NCBI RefSeq assembly: GCF_014647035.1
Contig: NZ_BMOK01000008.1
Coordinates: 62,001 to 126,000 of the forward strand
DNA length: 64,000 bases
Origin: Sporolactobacillus putidus
GTDB taxonomy: Bacteria; Bacillota; Bacilli; Bacillales; Sporolactobacillaceae
Direction of reading: 5' to 3'
Shown: piece after piece, positions 54,332 through 63,044 of the stretch
Layout: each line of letters starts with the position of its first letter
How positions within the stretch are numbered: position 1 is the first letter of the stretch
Made by a program: the position numbers and the translations under genes
The notes under the pieces: model-generated
What the model was told of the DNA's origin: nothing
Seen by the model: only the letters and a program-made list of their open reading frames with translations
Databases searched by the model: none

Positions 54332-55081
54332 TCAGCTCTTTCTTGAAATGGATTGTAAAATGTGAGTCCACAGAGGTTTGTAATGCTCCCAATCGACAAA
54401 TTCCTTCGACCCCCAATGCGGGGCGCAGTCGCTGGCAAAACAGGCTGTCTTTCCTTTTCCATAAAGACCGGTAACGATGAAGGGATCGTTTTGGATCGTT
54501 GCTAAAACATCTGCGCCTGCTTTAGCAGCAAATTGGTTATACCCCAGAAAAGGAGGCCAATCAGTCAAATCTTTTGTGATCGTATCCTCTTTAATGGTTA
54601 CTGGGCGAACCCCTTGAGGCATCTCAATACGATCATCCGTATCTGAAAGATCCACCGGGAGAACATCAGCAAGTACCGTGTTCTTGTAATTGGCTTTGCC
54701 TTCTATCCCTGTAAAAGAAAGGTAGCCACCGATCATCAGGAGTCCGCCGCCATCCCTGACAAATTCTTTGATCAGTTCTAAAGCGTTTGGAACGATTTTC
54801 ATTTCATAAAATGTTTCATTCCTGAGCAGAAAGGTATTGCTGCCAATGTCGCTCAACACAATGGCATCATACTTTTCAAGCTCTTCCGTTGATTTTGGAA
54901 ATCTGACCTGTACTTCATGAGAAGGAAGATAGTCAACATCGATGCCTGAATCTCTCAAACACTGGAGTAAATAGGTCGCTCCTTCTTCGTATTTTGTCGA
55001 AGTAAAACTGTCATATCCCTTTGTGTGAATCATATGTATAACCCAAGACTCGCCAACGAATAATAGCTTCATGTTTTTCAT
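54332..55081 (-). CDS. Glutamine-amidotransferase-like protein (GATase1-like/ThuA-like fold)
   Basis: A 249-residue protein with a class I amidotransferase-like Rossmann fold: MKLLFVGESWVIHMIHTKGY, EKYDAIVLSDIGSNTFLL, GGGLLMIGGYLSFTGIEGKA and CFASDCAPHWGSKEF. It belongs to the putative glutamine amidotransferase group found in sugar and purine-type catabolic operons. The usual nucleophile elbow (GxCxG) is not evident; Cys in SDCAPHWG may or may not be catalytic. Function is unknown. It is first after the LacI regulator. Confidence 0.75.
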   Translation of the reverse strand: MKNMKLLFVGESWVIHMIHTKGYDSFTSTKYEEGATYLLQCLRDSGIDVDYLPSHEVQVRFPKSTEELEKYDAIVLSDIGSNTFLLRNETFYEMKIVPNALELIKEFVRDGGGLLMIGGYLSFTGIEGKANYKNTVLADVLPVDLSDTDDRIEMPQGVRPVTIKEDTITKDLTDWPPFLGYNQFAAKAGADVLATIQNDPFIVTGLYGKGKTACFASDCAPHWGSKEFVDWEHYKPLWTHILQSISRKS

Positions 55082-55167
55082 CCCTTTATATTTTTAACAC
55101 GTATATTAATTTTGAATATTTCAATAACAATTGACGTTGATGGACTTCGTGGACTCAGGTCGTCCGC

Positions 55168-56193
55168 TCAGTCCCCGTCGGAAAATGACTTTTTCTGATC
55201 ACTTCGATTCACTTTTCGCGTGGATTCCCGAATTTGAAGCTTTGTCTTTAGTTCAATAGATTCTTTCCCGTAAAAAGGATGATTGATCCTGAAAATAAGT
55301 TTTTCTGCCGCAAGCTCTCCCATTCTGTAAATCGGCTGTTCAATGGTAGTTAACTCCGGATTAGTAACCTGGGTCATAAAAATACCGTCAAATCCGCAAA
55401 CCGCAATGTCTTCCGGAACCTTAATCTTAAGCTGGTTTAATTTTTTTAATACCCCTATCGCCATCAAATCGTTACCTGCGAAAATCCCATCTATATCAGG
55501 ATATTGAGTCAAGAGATTTTGTACGGTTTCGGCACCTCCATTGATCGTAAAGTCGCCGGGTACCAAAATTTCAGATAAACCCGAAGTGTCTCTGATCACC
55601 GCTTTATAGCCTTCTAATCGCTCTTTAGCGGTAGAATCGTATTGAGGTCCATAAATATGAGCAATTTTCCGACAGCCAATCGACACTAAGTGACGGGTAG
55701 CAGTCATGGCTCCATCGTAGTTGTCCACCTTGATGGTACAGGCATTTTCGATATCATTATCCATTTCAAGCACGACCATGGGTGTGTTTTCCTGCTCCTT
55801 TAATATCTCAATATCAATATCATGCGAAGCAATGATGACACCATCAATGTATTTATTTTTCAGCAGTTTGACGTAATCATCATTGTGATTGTCCATTCCT
55901 TTTGTATTTCCGAGCAAAAATGAATAACCATTTAAATAAGCGGCCTTTTCAGCCCCTTTCGCAAGCTCAGGGAAGAACGGATTGGTGATGTCGGTGACGA
56001 TTAAGGCAAGGGTTTTCGATGTTTTTTTTGCCAAACCTCTGGCAATCTGATTAGGTTCGTACCCCATATCATGTATGACTTTTTCAATCTTTTCTTTTTT
56101 TTCTTCACTGACATATCCCTTATTGTTTAAGACTCGTGATACGGTTGCAGCAGACACACCTGCAGATTTGGCGACATCTCTTATCGTTGACAA
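55168..56193 (-). CDS. LacI-family transcriptional regulator
   Basis: A 341-residue LacI/GalR repressor: HTH MSTIRDVAKSAGVSAATVSR, hinge helix PNQIARGLAKKTSKT, and a ribose-binding-protein-like ligand domain (ALIVTDITNPFFPELAKGAE, IFAGNDLMAIGVLKKL). Three matching operators lie 30-145 bases upstream of its start, so it very likely represses itself and the operon behind it, and possibly the divergent bmp gene. Its effector is probably the substrate of the CUT2 system. Confidence 0.93.
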   Translation of the reverse strand: MSTIRDVAKSAGVSAATVSRVLNNKGYVSEEKKEKIEKVIHDMGYEPNQIARGLAKKTSKTLALIVTDITNPFFPELAKGAEKAAYLNGYSFLLGNTKGMDNHNDDYVKLLKNKYIDGVIIASHDIDIEILKEQENTPMVVLEMDNDIENACTIKVDNYDGAMTATRHLVSIGCRKIAHIYGPQYDSTAKERLEGYKAVIRDTSGLSEILVPGDFTINGGAETVQNLLTQYPDIDGIFAGNDLMAIGVLKKLNQLKIKVPEDIAVCGFDGIFMTQVTNPELTTIEQPIYRMGELAAEKLIFRINHPFYGKESIELKTKLQIRESTRKVNRSDQKKSFSDGD

Positions 56194-56225
56194 TATCTCA
56201 CCTCCCTAGCGTTATGATTAAGATT

Positions 56226-56337
56226 CTAAAACCGGTTTCACATTGCACATAAAACTAAAATCGGTTTCACACAGATAACAAATCTAGCACGATTACTCAT
56301 GTATTCTATTGATTAATAATCTAAAACCGGTTTCACA
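56226..56337. promoter_or_regulatory. Three LacI-type operators
   Basis: TCTAAAACCGGTTTCACA (56226-56243), ACTAAAATCGGTTTCACA (56255-56272) and TCTAAAACCGGTTTCACA (56320-56337) share a CG-centred core AAAYCGGTTT, standard for LacI-family proteins. Centres are 29 and 65 bases apart, roughly whole helical turns for the second spacing, so looping is possible. The remaining bases to 56632 are AT-rich and contain no ORF. Confidence 0.82.
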
Positions 56338-56632
56338 TTTTTTAAAAATCTATGATGTATTTAGATTAATTTGTTTGTATTGAATTGTCAATCAATAATT
56401 ACGAAATAATTTTGTTTGGATAAATGAAATTTCCAAAAAAATTATTCATTTTTACTGCCGTACCAATATTTATCGTTGGTCATTGGCAACCAAAAGATTA
56501 GCTGAAAAGCGAACATTACATAACCAACTAACTTTTAATATTCGTCATTTATTTAAAAACCTGTTCCCTTTTATTAATGAATAAGCTATAGTATTTCTGT
56601 TGATGTTAATTTACGAATCAGGGGGTTGTTTT

Positions 56633-57715
56633 GTGTTAAAGAAAAAGATGGCAGTATTGGTCTCATGTGTTGTTATTCTTGCAGGCATTCTATCAGGCTG
56701 CGGGAATAACGGAAGTGCAGGAAGTTCCAAGGCAAGCACTTATAAAGTTGCGATGGTTACTGGTGTTGGCGGCGTGAACGACAAATCGTTCAATCAGTCA
56801 TCGTGGGAAGGTTTGACAAAGTTTGCCAAAGATAACGAATTAAAGACTGGTTCTGACGTAAAGTACCTGGAGTCTCAGCAGCCGACTGATTTTGCGCCGA
56901 ACCTGAATTCATTGATTCAACAAAAATACAATCTGATTGTTGCGATCGGTTTTCAGATGCAGACGGATCTTCAGAATATTGCCCAGCAGCATCAGGATCA
57001 GCATTTTGCTTTGATTGACAGTGTGGCGGTCGATAAAAATAACAAGCCGCTGAAGAACGTAGCCAACCTTACTTTTAAAGAACAGCAAGGTTCATTTCTG
57101 GTCGGCGTTGTTGCCGGGCTGACGACAAAAACTAATAAGGTTGGATTCGTCGGCGGCATCAATTCGGATCTGATTAAGAAATTTGAAAGCGGGTTTAAGG
57201 CCGGCGTCAAGACAGTCAATCCGAATGCGCAGATTTTCGTACAGTATGCCGGGGACTTCAACGCACCGGACAAAGGGCAGAACATTGCGGCTACACTTTA
57301 CGGCAAAGGTGCCGACATCATTTACGCAGCGGCCGGCAATACAGGAAACGGCGTATTTACCGAGGCTAAGTCGAGAGCGAAAAGCGGCCAGAAAGTTTGG
57401 GTTATTGGTGTGGACAAGGATCAATATGATGAAGGGCTTCCAGAAAATGTAACACTGACTTCCATGGTGAAACGCGTCGACCAAGCTATTTATGACGCAT
57501 CTGCTAAGGCAAAAGCCGGAAAATTCCCGGGCGGCCAGGTGCTTCAATACGGGTTGAAAGAAAACGGCGTCGGCATCGCTCCGACAATAAAAAATGTCAG
57601 CGCGTCCGTACTGGATCAAGTCAAGAAGTATCAGCAAAAGATCATTGACGGCAGCATCGTCGTGCCGACAACCGATAAAGAATATAGCACTTATCTGGCT
57701 TCTCTATCAAAATAA
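56633..57715 (+). CDS. BMP/PnrA-family nucleoside-binding lipoprotein
   Basis: A 360-residue basic membrane protein-family lipoprotein: lipobox ILSGC, then YKVAMVTGVGGVNDKSFNQS, the family signature, and VGFVGGINSDLIKKFESGFK and YAAAGNTGNGVFTEAK. Members such as PnrA and BmpA bind purine nucleosides for an ABC importer. The GTG at 56633, behind CAGGGGG, is the likely start; ATG 56600 lacks an RBS. ATPase and permease genes are not in this window. A nucleoside hydrolase follows, in agreement with the role. Confidence 0.9.
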   Translation: MLKKKMAVLVSCVVILAGILSGCGNNGSAGSSKASTYKVAMVTGVGGVNDKSFNQSSWEGLTKFAKDNELKTGSDVKYLESQQPTDFAPNLNSLIQQKYNLIVAIGFQMQTDLQNIAQQHQDQHFALIDSVAVDKNNKPLKNVANLTFKEQQGSFLVGVVAGLTTKTNKVGFVGGINSDLIKKFESGFKAGVKTVNPNAQIFVQYAGDFNAPDKGQNIAATLYGKGADIIYAAAGNTGNGVFTEAKSRAKSGQKVWVIGVDKDQYDEGLPENVTLTSMVKRVDQAIYDASAKAKAGKFPGGQVLQYGLKENGVGIAPTIKNVSASVLDQVKKYQQKIIDGSIVVPTTDKEYSTYLASLSK

Positions 57716-57719
57716 TCAA

Positions 57720-57835
57720 AGCTAGGCGGGACAAGATTTCAGGACAGCTGACCTTTAGCCGGTCCCCTGCCTGCTTATTAGAAAACTTGGCGAAGCCAAG
57801 CCCTGGCGCAGGCTGAGTCCTAGCTGCCCTTATAC
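57720..57835. other. GC-rich structured spacer after bmp
   Basis: This stretch is more GC-rich than its surroundings and has several short self-complementary parts (TTGGC-GAA-GCCAA at about 57787-57799, CCCCTGCCTGC, CCTGGCGCAGGC). No coding frame is convincing. It may be an RNA element or a repeat; it does not match a purine riboswitch core. Confidence 0.3.
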
Positions 57836-57879
57836 TATAATCCTTAAAATTTTTATACTTTCCTATAGTGTAAAAAAAG

Positions 57880-57927
57880 AACGGTGGACGGGAAACGCAC
57901 ATTTTTGTCCACCGTTTGTTTTTTATT
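57880..57927 (+). terminator. Terminator of bmp
   Basis: AACGGTGGAC (57880-57889) and GTCCACCGTT (57907-57916) form a 10-bp stem followed by TGTTTTTT. Confidence 0.9.
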
Positions 57928-57986
57928 CATCACACCCGGAGCAATCCATCTTGAAACATCTAAATCTACCTACAGGAGAGAACAGA

Positions 57987-58925
57987 ATGGACAAAAAAGC
58001 ACTCTACTTTATTCACGATGCGGACGTGGATGACCTTGTGTCGCTTTTTCTGCTGACGCAAATGGAAAATATCAGCTTAAGCGGCGTTTCCGTCATCCCG
58101 GCCGACGGTTATCTGACGCCCGGCATTGAGGCGAGCCGGAAAATAATTGATCGTTTCGGAAGGGAAACAGTCGAAGTGGCCCGTTCTAATTCCCGGGGAA
58201 TGAATCCTTTTCCAAAGGAATGGCGGATGCGCTCTTTCTATGTCAATGCACTCCCTATTCTGAATGAATCGGGAGACATGAAAACACCTGTAAGCGCACT
58301 TCACGGACATGAACACCTGATTCAACAAGCGAGGAATGCCGACGAGCCGCTGACGATTCTCTGCACCGGCCCGCTTTCGGACGTCGCACGCGCGCTTGAT
58401 CAGGCACCTGATATTGAAGAGAAAATTGATCAACTGATTTGGATGGGCGGCACATTAAATCCGATCGGCAACGTTCAGGAGCCTGAGCATGACGGTTCGG
58501 CCGAATGGAACGCCTTCTGGGATCCGGAGGCTGTCGCGAGAGTCTGGCAGAGCAGCCTGAACATCCGGATGGTGGCTCTCGAAAGCACCAATCAGGTCCC
58601 GCTGACGATCCCGATCCGCAACCACTGGGCTTCATTGCGCAAATATGACGGACTTGATTTTATCGGACAGTGCTACGCCTCCGTTCCGCCTCTTGTCCAC
58701 TTTGAAAATAACGCGACTTACTATCTATGGGATGTTCTGACCACCATGGCCTCGGGAAACCCGGATCTGGTCAAAACAAAGAAAGTCCTAACCAAGGTTC
58801 ATGTAGAAGAACCCAGCCAGGGCAAAATCGAGGCTGCTGAAGACGGCCGCCCGGTCGAAGTAGTTTATGACGTTGACAGGGAAGCTTTCTTTGAATCGAT
58901 TATCGATTTAGCCAAAAAAGCTTGA
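57987..58925 (+). CDS. Nucleoside hydrolase (IUNH family)
   Basis: A 312-residue inosine-uridine-type nucleoside hydrolase that splits nucleosides to base and ribose. The N-terminal calcium loop is FIHDADVDDLVSLFLL, a shortened form of DxDPGxDD seen in one branch of the family; TILCTGPLSDVARAL and IWMGGTLNPIGNVQ are the expected strands, and AEWNAFWDPEAV supplies the Asn/Asp pair. ATG 57987 follows CAGGAGAG. Ribose and base would feed the pentose-phosphate and salvage genes. Confidence 0.9.
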   Translation: MDKKALYFIHDADVDDLVSLFLLTQMENISLSGVSVIPADGYLTPGIEASRKIIDRFGRETVEVARSNSRGMNPFPKEWRMRSFYVNALPILNESGDMKTPVSALHGHEHLIQQARNADEPLTILCTGPLSDVARALDQAPDIEEKIDQLIWMGGTLNPIGNVQEPEHDGSAEWNAFWDPEAVARVWQSSLNIRMVALESTNQVPLTIPIRNHWASLRKYDGLDFIGQCYASVPPLVHFENNATYYLWDVLTTMASGNPDLVKTKKVLTKVHVEEPSQGKIEAAEDGRPVEVVYDVDREAFFESIIDLAKKA

Positions 58926-59027
58926 ACTGCCCAAACAGCCATCTGAAAATAACCGGCACAGTCGATTAAGAAGAACCAATCACGGAAGGGACTTTCTTTA
59001 AGGGGAATCCGAGTCCCAGCCCTGAAA

Positions 59028-59072
59028 AGAACTGGAGCGAAGTCTATCTACTTCGCTCCAGTTCTTCGTTTT
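59028..59072. terminator. Terminator
   Basis: AGAACTGGAGCGAAGT (59028-59043) pairs completely with 59050-59065, loop CTATCT, tail TCGTTTTT. It lies between the convergent hydrolase and phosphoribosyltransferase genes. Confidence 0.92.
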
Positions 59073-59141
59073 TAAGAGGCCTATCAAATAGTCTCTTTTT
59101 AATGATGGCACAGAAAAAGATCTTTCTGCCTGAATCAATAC

Positions 59142-59693
59142 TTATTTCGCTGCTTCAACCGGAAAAACCGGAAGCTTTTCTAGATAGACAATGTCTTTAC
59201 GATCCGCCGCGTCGCCTTCCGCCAGAATAGCAGCCCTCCCGGCTATCTGGCCGCCCGCTTTCGTGACGAGCGATTCCAGTGCTTTAATGGATTCGCCGGT
59301 GCTGATGACGTCGTCTACGATCAAAATGCGTTTCCCTTTAATGAGCTCGCTTTCCTCTTTATCCAGACACAGCACCTGTTTTTTCTGAGTGGTGATGGAA
59401 AAAACTTCTGTTACAAAAGGCTCGGCCATATAAGGCTTGATGCTTTTTCTTGCCACAAAGTAGCGTTTCATACCCAACACACGGGACAGTTCCTGAACAA
59501 GCGGAATGCCCTTTGCTTCCGCTGTCATCAGATAATCCGCTTCTGGAATCTTTTTCTTCAGCTCTTGAGCGGCATGAATGACGAGTTCTGAATCGCCCAG
59601 GATTACAAAACTGGCAATATCCAGGTCATCATTGATTCGAATAATCGGCAATTTACGTTCAATGCCAGCGACTTTTAGGTTATAAAAAGGCAT
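59142..59693 (-). CDS. Purine phosphoribosyltransferase (Apt/Xpt-like)
   Basis: A 183-residue type I phosphoribosyltransferase with the PRPP loop KRILIVDDVISTGESIKALE and the N-terminal ADYLMTAEAKGIPLVQELSR stretch of adenine/xanthine PRTs. It couples free purine to PRPP, forming the nucleotide. Beside a nucleoside-binding lipoprotein and nucleoside hydrolase it completes a salvage route. The base specificity is not certain. It is monocistronic; its start ATG 59693 follows GGGAGAAACC. Confidence 0.87.
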   Translation of the reverse strand: MPFYNLKVAGIERKLPIIRINDDLDIASFVILGDSELVIHAAQELKKKIPEADYLMTAEAKGIPLVQELSRVLGMKRYFVARKSIKPYMAEPFVTEVFSITTQKKQVLCLDKEESELIKGKRILIVDDVISTGESIKALESLVTKAGGQIAGRAAILAEGDAADRKDIVYLEKLPVFPVEAAK

Positions 59694-59987
59694 CTTTGGT
59701 TTCTCCCTGATTCATGGGCTATAAGAGACGGATCACTCACTTCTCTTTTCACCCGGATTGTCAAATGGTTTAAGACGTTTATTTTAGATAGTTCCAACTT
59801 TTTTACCAAAAAATTATATCATTAGAAGATTTTCAGAGCAAGATGATTAAAGGTCTTGATGCCACCCGGTTACCTGATATTAATAGATACTGATGATCCC
59901 GTTAGCTCATGATCAGTCACTATCTGTCTCGTTGCACAGCTTTATGCAGATGATGGAAAAGTTCCCAATCCACCTTTAATTCAGAGA

Positions 59988-60392
59988 TTAACGCCCCAAG
60001 ATGTCGAAGATTCGCCCTGAACTCGGGGACAATCGCCCTAAGATGTCGAAGATTCGCCCTAAACTCGGGGACAATCGCCCCAAGGCGTTGAAGATTCGCC
60101 CTAAACTCCAAGATTATCGCCCCAAGGCAAAGGAATCGCCCTAAACTCGAGGACAATCGCCCCAAAACGTCGAAGATTCGCCCTGAACTCGAGGACAATC
60201 GCCCCAAAACGTCGAAGATTCGCCCTGAACTCGGGGACAATCGCCCCAAGGCAAAGGAATCGCCCTAAACTCGGGGACAATCGCCCCAAAGCGTTGAAGA
60301 TTCGCCCTGAACTCGGGGACAATCGCCCCAAGGCGTTGAAGATTCGCCCTGAACTCGAAGATTATCGTCCCAAGGCGTTGAAGATTCGCTTT
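59988..60392. repeat. Tandem repeat array, 42-bp unit
   Basis: About nine to ten copies of a 42-bp unit made of two 21-bp halves, GAAGATTCGCCCTGAACTCG and GGGACAATCGCCCCAAGGCG plus one or two bases, both with TCGCCC. Variants differ by a few bases, and some units carry a short AAGGAATCGCCC form. GGGG-ACAATCG-CCCC in each unit can form a small hairpin. Open frames on the - strand give GRLSPSSGRIFDVL-like repeats, but they have no RBS and are not called as genes. There are no unique spacers. The flanks 59694-59987 and 60393-60556 hold nothing else that I can support. Confidence 0.85.
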
Positions 60393-60556
60393 TTAGAAAT
60401 AAAGCATTCAGCCTATCCTTTTAAAAATTCAAATCTGAATGAGTTAAAGGGATACTCATTTAATAGATTTCACTATCTCTAGTGACGGCAGGCTATAAAA
60501 TCAAAGCTGATCTTGATTCTCGTTCCTATTGATGCAGACTGGCCCCACACGATGTT

Positions 60557-61855
60557 TTACTCATGCGGTATTTCATTCTTCATGCCGCTGTGCCGATGCG
60601 ACAGAGCACTATTCCACACTGTCCAAAGACTTTTCGAGTAAGATTCGCTTAAACTCTGCCGGGTGCTTACTCCCATAGCCATTAACCAGAAAATAAGCAG
60701 CCACATTGTTCCAAAGGATAAATCATAATCAACCATTGCATGCCCGAAGATCGCGGCCAATGCTAAAACAACGCCAATCCGACGTTCTTTTGGCTCATTT
60801 GATTTAAAAATCAGGAATATAAGCAACGCTAACACGAGGACATAGACGGATAGACCAACCCAGCCTATCTCAATAAGAAATTCGAGAAAACCATTGTGGA
60901 CTTGATCTAAACCATTACCTCGATTCGCATATTTCGGATAATAAATCGTCCAGCTTTTCCCACCGAATCCAAACAATGGAGAATTTTTACTCATTGAGAG
61001 CGCATCTTTGTAGAAGGATTCTCGGGCAATCGCAGTAGATGCGTGAGGACTTATACTGGCAAAACGGGTCGTTAAACTTGAAAATCCATTAAAATCTATA
61101 TGTTTATCCATAGATAATAGATTGAATACACCCAGTGACAAACCAAGAACAAGAAGCGAAATGAAAATGATTTTTTTCCACTTTTTATATAGTAATAGCA
61201 ACGCGAGAACAAATGTGGCCCCAAAAAAGATGTACGTTCCCCTGGAAAAGGTAAGCATAATAATGCCGGCATATCCGGCAAGAAGTAAGATGATTAGACC
61301 ATCCCGCCAGGTTAACGCTTTTTGGTAAATAAAAGCGGCTAATGTATAAAACCAATAAGCGCCCATAATGGCACCGAATGTGTTCGGATAGCGTACAGGA
61401 CCGCATGATCGCGGTTCGACACACCCGACCATAGACGTTTGAAGATGAAGGACACCGAATATATTGGCCACAGCAAACATAAGAAAAGCAATGCCTAATG
61501 AGTTAAAAATGTACGGATAAAGTTTGCTAATCCTGGGTGATTCTTTCGTCCATATTAATAAAAGGAAAAAGAACGCATAGGTAAAAAATCGGAATATATT
61601 TTGTCCATTGCCTTCCTGATTTAAAGCAAACGGAACGGCGGCCACATACATCAGCGGAAGCAGCAGGACCAGAAAATACAGCCTGTTTTTTATTAACACC
61701 TGACGTTCTCTGATCCAATACCACAATAGATTAAGAATAAATAATACAGAAATGACCCATTCCCACATTTTTATATTCGATTCGTAGAAAAGACCCCATT
61801 GAAAAGGTGAAATCATAAAGACGATGCTTAAACAAATAAAGGTAAACCAGTTCAT
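60557..61855 (-). CDS. O-antigen ligase/polymerase-family membrane protein
   Basis: A 432-residue protein with around ten to eleven helices and the Wzy_C/O-antigen ligase motif: GYAGIIMLTFSRGTYIFFG in a helix, a large outer loop with FGFGGKSWTIYYPKY, and NGLDQVHNGFLEFLIEIGWVG (the conserved His-Asn). Such enzymes transfer or polymerise glycans at the outer membrane face. Many Gram-positive members have a C-terminal TPR domain; this one lacks it. TAAGGAGG precedes ATG 61855. It is a single gene, its glycan partners not being nearby. Confidence 0.87.
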   Translation of the reverse strand: MNWFTFICLSIVFMISPFQWGLFYESNIKMWEWVISVLFILNLLWYWIRERQVLIKNRLYFLVLLLPLMYVAAVPFALNQEGNGQNIFRFFTYAFFFLLLIWTKESPRISKLYPYIFNSLGIAFLMFAVANIFGVLHLQTSMVGCVEPRSCGPVRYPNTFGAIMGAYWFYTLAAFIYQKALTWRDGLIILLLAGYAGIIMLTFSRGTYIFFGATFVLALLLLYKKWKKIIFISLLVLGLSLGVFNLLSMDKHIDFNGFSSLTTRFASISPHASTAIARESFYKDALSMSKNSPLFGFGGKSWTIYYPKYANRGNGLDQVHNGFLEFLIEIGWVGLSVYVLVLALLIFLIFKSNEPKERRIGVVLALAAIFGHAMVDYDLSFGTMWLLIFWLMAMGVSTRQSLSESYSKSLWTVWNSALSHRHSGMKNEIPHE

Positions 61856-62193
61856 GACAGACCTCCTTAGGGAGCGCTTTGCTTTAGTTTCTACAAACCC
61901 GATCGATTTTTTCTACTATAAACGGAAAGAGTTATGAATCTTGTTAAGATCCTAGTAGTGTACAAGTACACAATAAATTCGTGAATCCTGTGTCATTATG
62001 TCCCCCGGAGTATGTGTAATGATTTTTTGTCTAACCTACTACTGTTATACCTTTTTTCGCAGAAAGAAAAAAGATTCGAGAATATTCATCCATTCCTCGA
62101 ATCAAAATTTACCAGGCGGTGCATCGCCCCACATATTAGGTTCTGTAAAACGAGACAATCTACAGCTGCTGTCTTCGAATTCACCCGATCACC
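61856..62193. other. Gap with a small palindrome
   Basis: GTGTAC-AA-GTACAC at 61958-61971 is a short perfect palindrome about 100 bases upstream of the ligase-like gene, a possible operator. GGCG-GTGCAT-CGCC near 62113-62126 could be a weak - strand terminator for the nitrilase-like gene. No coding region is supported. Confidence 0.4.
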
Positions 62194-63015
62194 TTAGTAT
62201 TTCTTGCAAACCATACTATACGTATCCGGTTTACGGTCCTTAAAAATAGTGTAATAGCCCGACTTTAATTTAAGCGATAATTCATAATCAAGTTCTGCAA
62301 AAATGTAGCCTTCTTTTTCTTCGTTCAGTTCTCTAATCGGTTCACCGAGAGGGCCAACAATTTTGCTTCTTCCGAAAAACCCAAGCGTCGTATCGAAGCC
62401 AATACGATTTGCCGCCGCGATATAAACAATGTTGTCCATTGCCCGTGCCCTCGTAACAAGATCCCAGTCCGCTTCATACGGTTTCTCCCAATTTGTAGAA
62501 ATCACAAGAAGATCGGCGCCGCGAAGGGCATAAGTCCTTGCTGCTTCGGGAAATGATGTATCATAACAGATCATCATTCCTATTTTTCCAATTGATGAGT
62601 GGATTAGGGTATATTCGCAGCCAGAACGAAAATAGGTTTTCTCATTTCCAAAAAGGTGAACCTTCCGATACACGCCCAATACGTTTCCATTATCATCAAT
62701 AAAGACAGAAGAGTTGTACAAAACATCAGTAAGAGTGGAATCCTGTTCTGGAAAACCATAAATCACATGAACCCCGTGTTTCTTGGCATACGCCCCTATC
62801 CGTTTCATACTTTTGCCATACGGTACTACTTCGGCAAGAGCATGGAACTCTTCGTTACACTCATATCCCGATGCGATGAGTTCGGGGAAAACAATGAGGT
62901 TCGTTTCCGGATGTTCGATCATTACTGTATCGATATAACTTTCCATTTTGCTGATGTTTTCATCTACATGGTACATGACCGGCTCCATCTGAACACAAGA
63001 CACGTTCACTTTCAT
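62194..63015 (-). CDS. Carbon-nitrogen hydrolase (nitrilase superfamily)
   Basis: A 273-residue nitrilase-superfamily amidase. The Glu-Lys-Cys triad is visible: Glu in IVFPELIASGYE, Lys in YRKVHLFGNEKTY and Cys in GMMICYDTSFPEAARTYALR. Such enzymes cleave amides, N-carbamoyl compounds or nitriles. ATG 63015 follows GGGAGGGGG; the upstream frame start at 63033 overlaps the RBS. It lies 29 bases after the APC permease stop and is probably in its operon, so its substrate is likely an imported amino acid amide or similar. Confidence 0.88.
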   Translation of the reverse strand: MKVNVSCVQMEPVMYHVDENISKMESYIDTVMIEHPETNLIVFPELIASGYECNEEFHALAEVVPYGKSMKRIGAYAKKHGVHVIYGFPEQDSTLTDVLYNSSVFIDDNGNVLGVYRKVHLFGNEKTYFRSGCEYTLIHSSIGKIGMMICYDTSFPEAARTYALRGADLLVISTNWEKPYEADWDLVTRARAMDNIVYIAAANRIGFDTTLGFFGRSKIVGPLGEPIRELNEEKEGYIFAELDYELSLKLKSGYYTIFKDRKPDTYSMVCKKY

Positions 63016-63044
63016 GAGTGACCCCCTCCCCAAATTATAGAATC

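Noticed and set aside
57720-57927. Purine riboswitch near bmp
   Set aside because: No match to the conserved purine-aptamer core, and the element lies after the gene, not before it.
59920-60331. Overlapping ORFs across the second tandem array
   Set aside because: Same reason; two frames give equally repetitive peptides.
59988-60392. CRISPR array
   Set aside because: Units are contiguous with only point variation; no unique spacers and no cas genes in the window.
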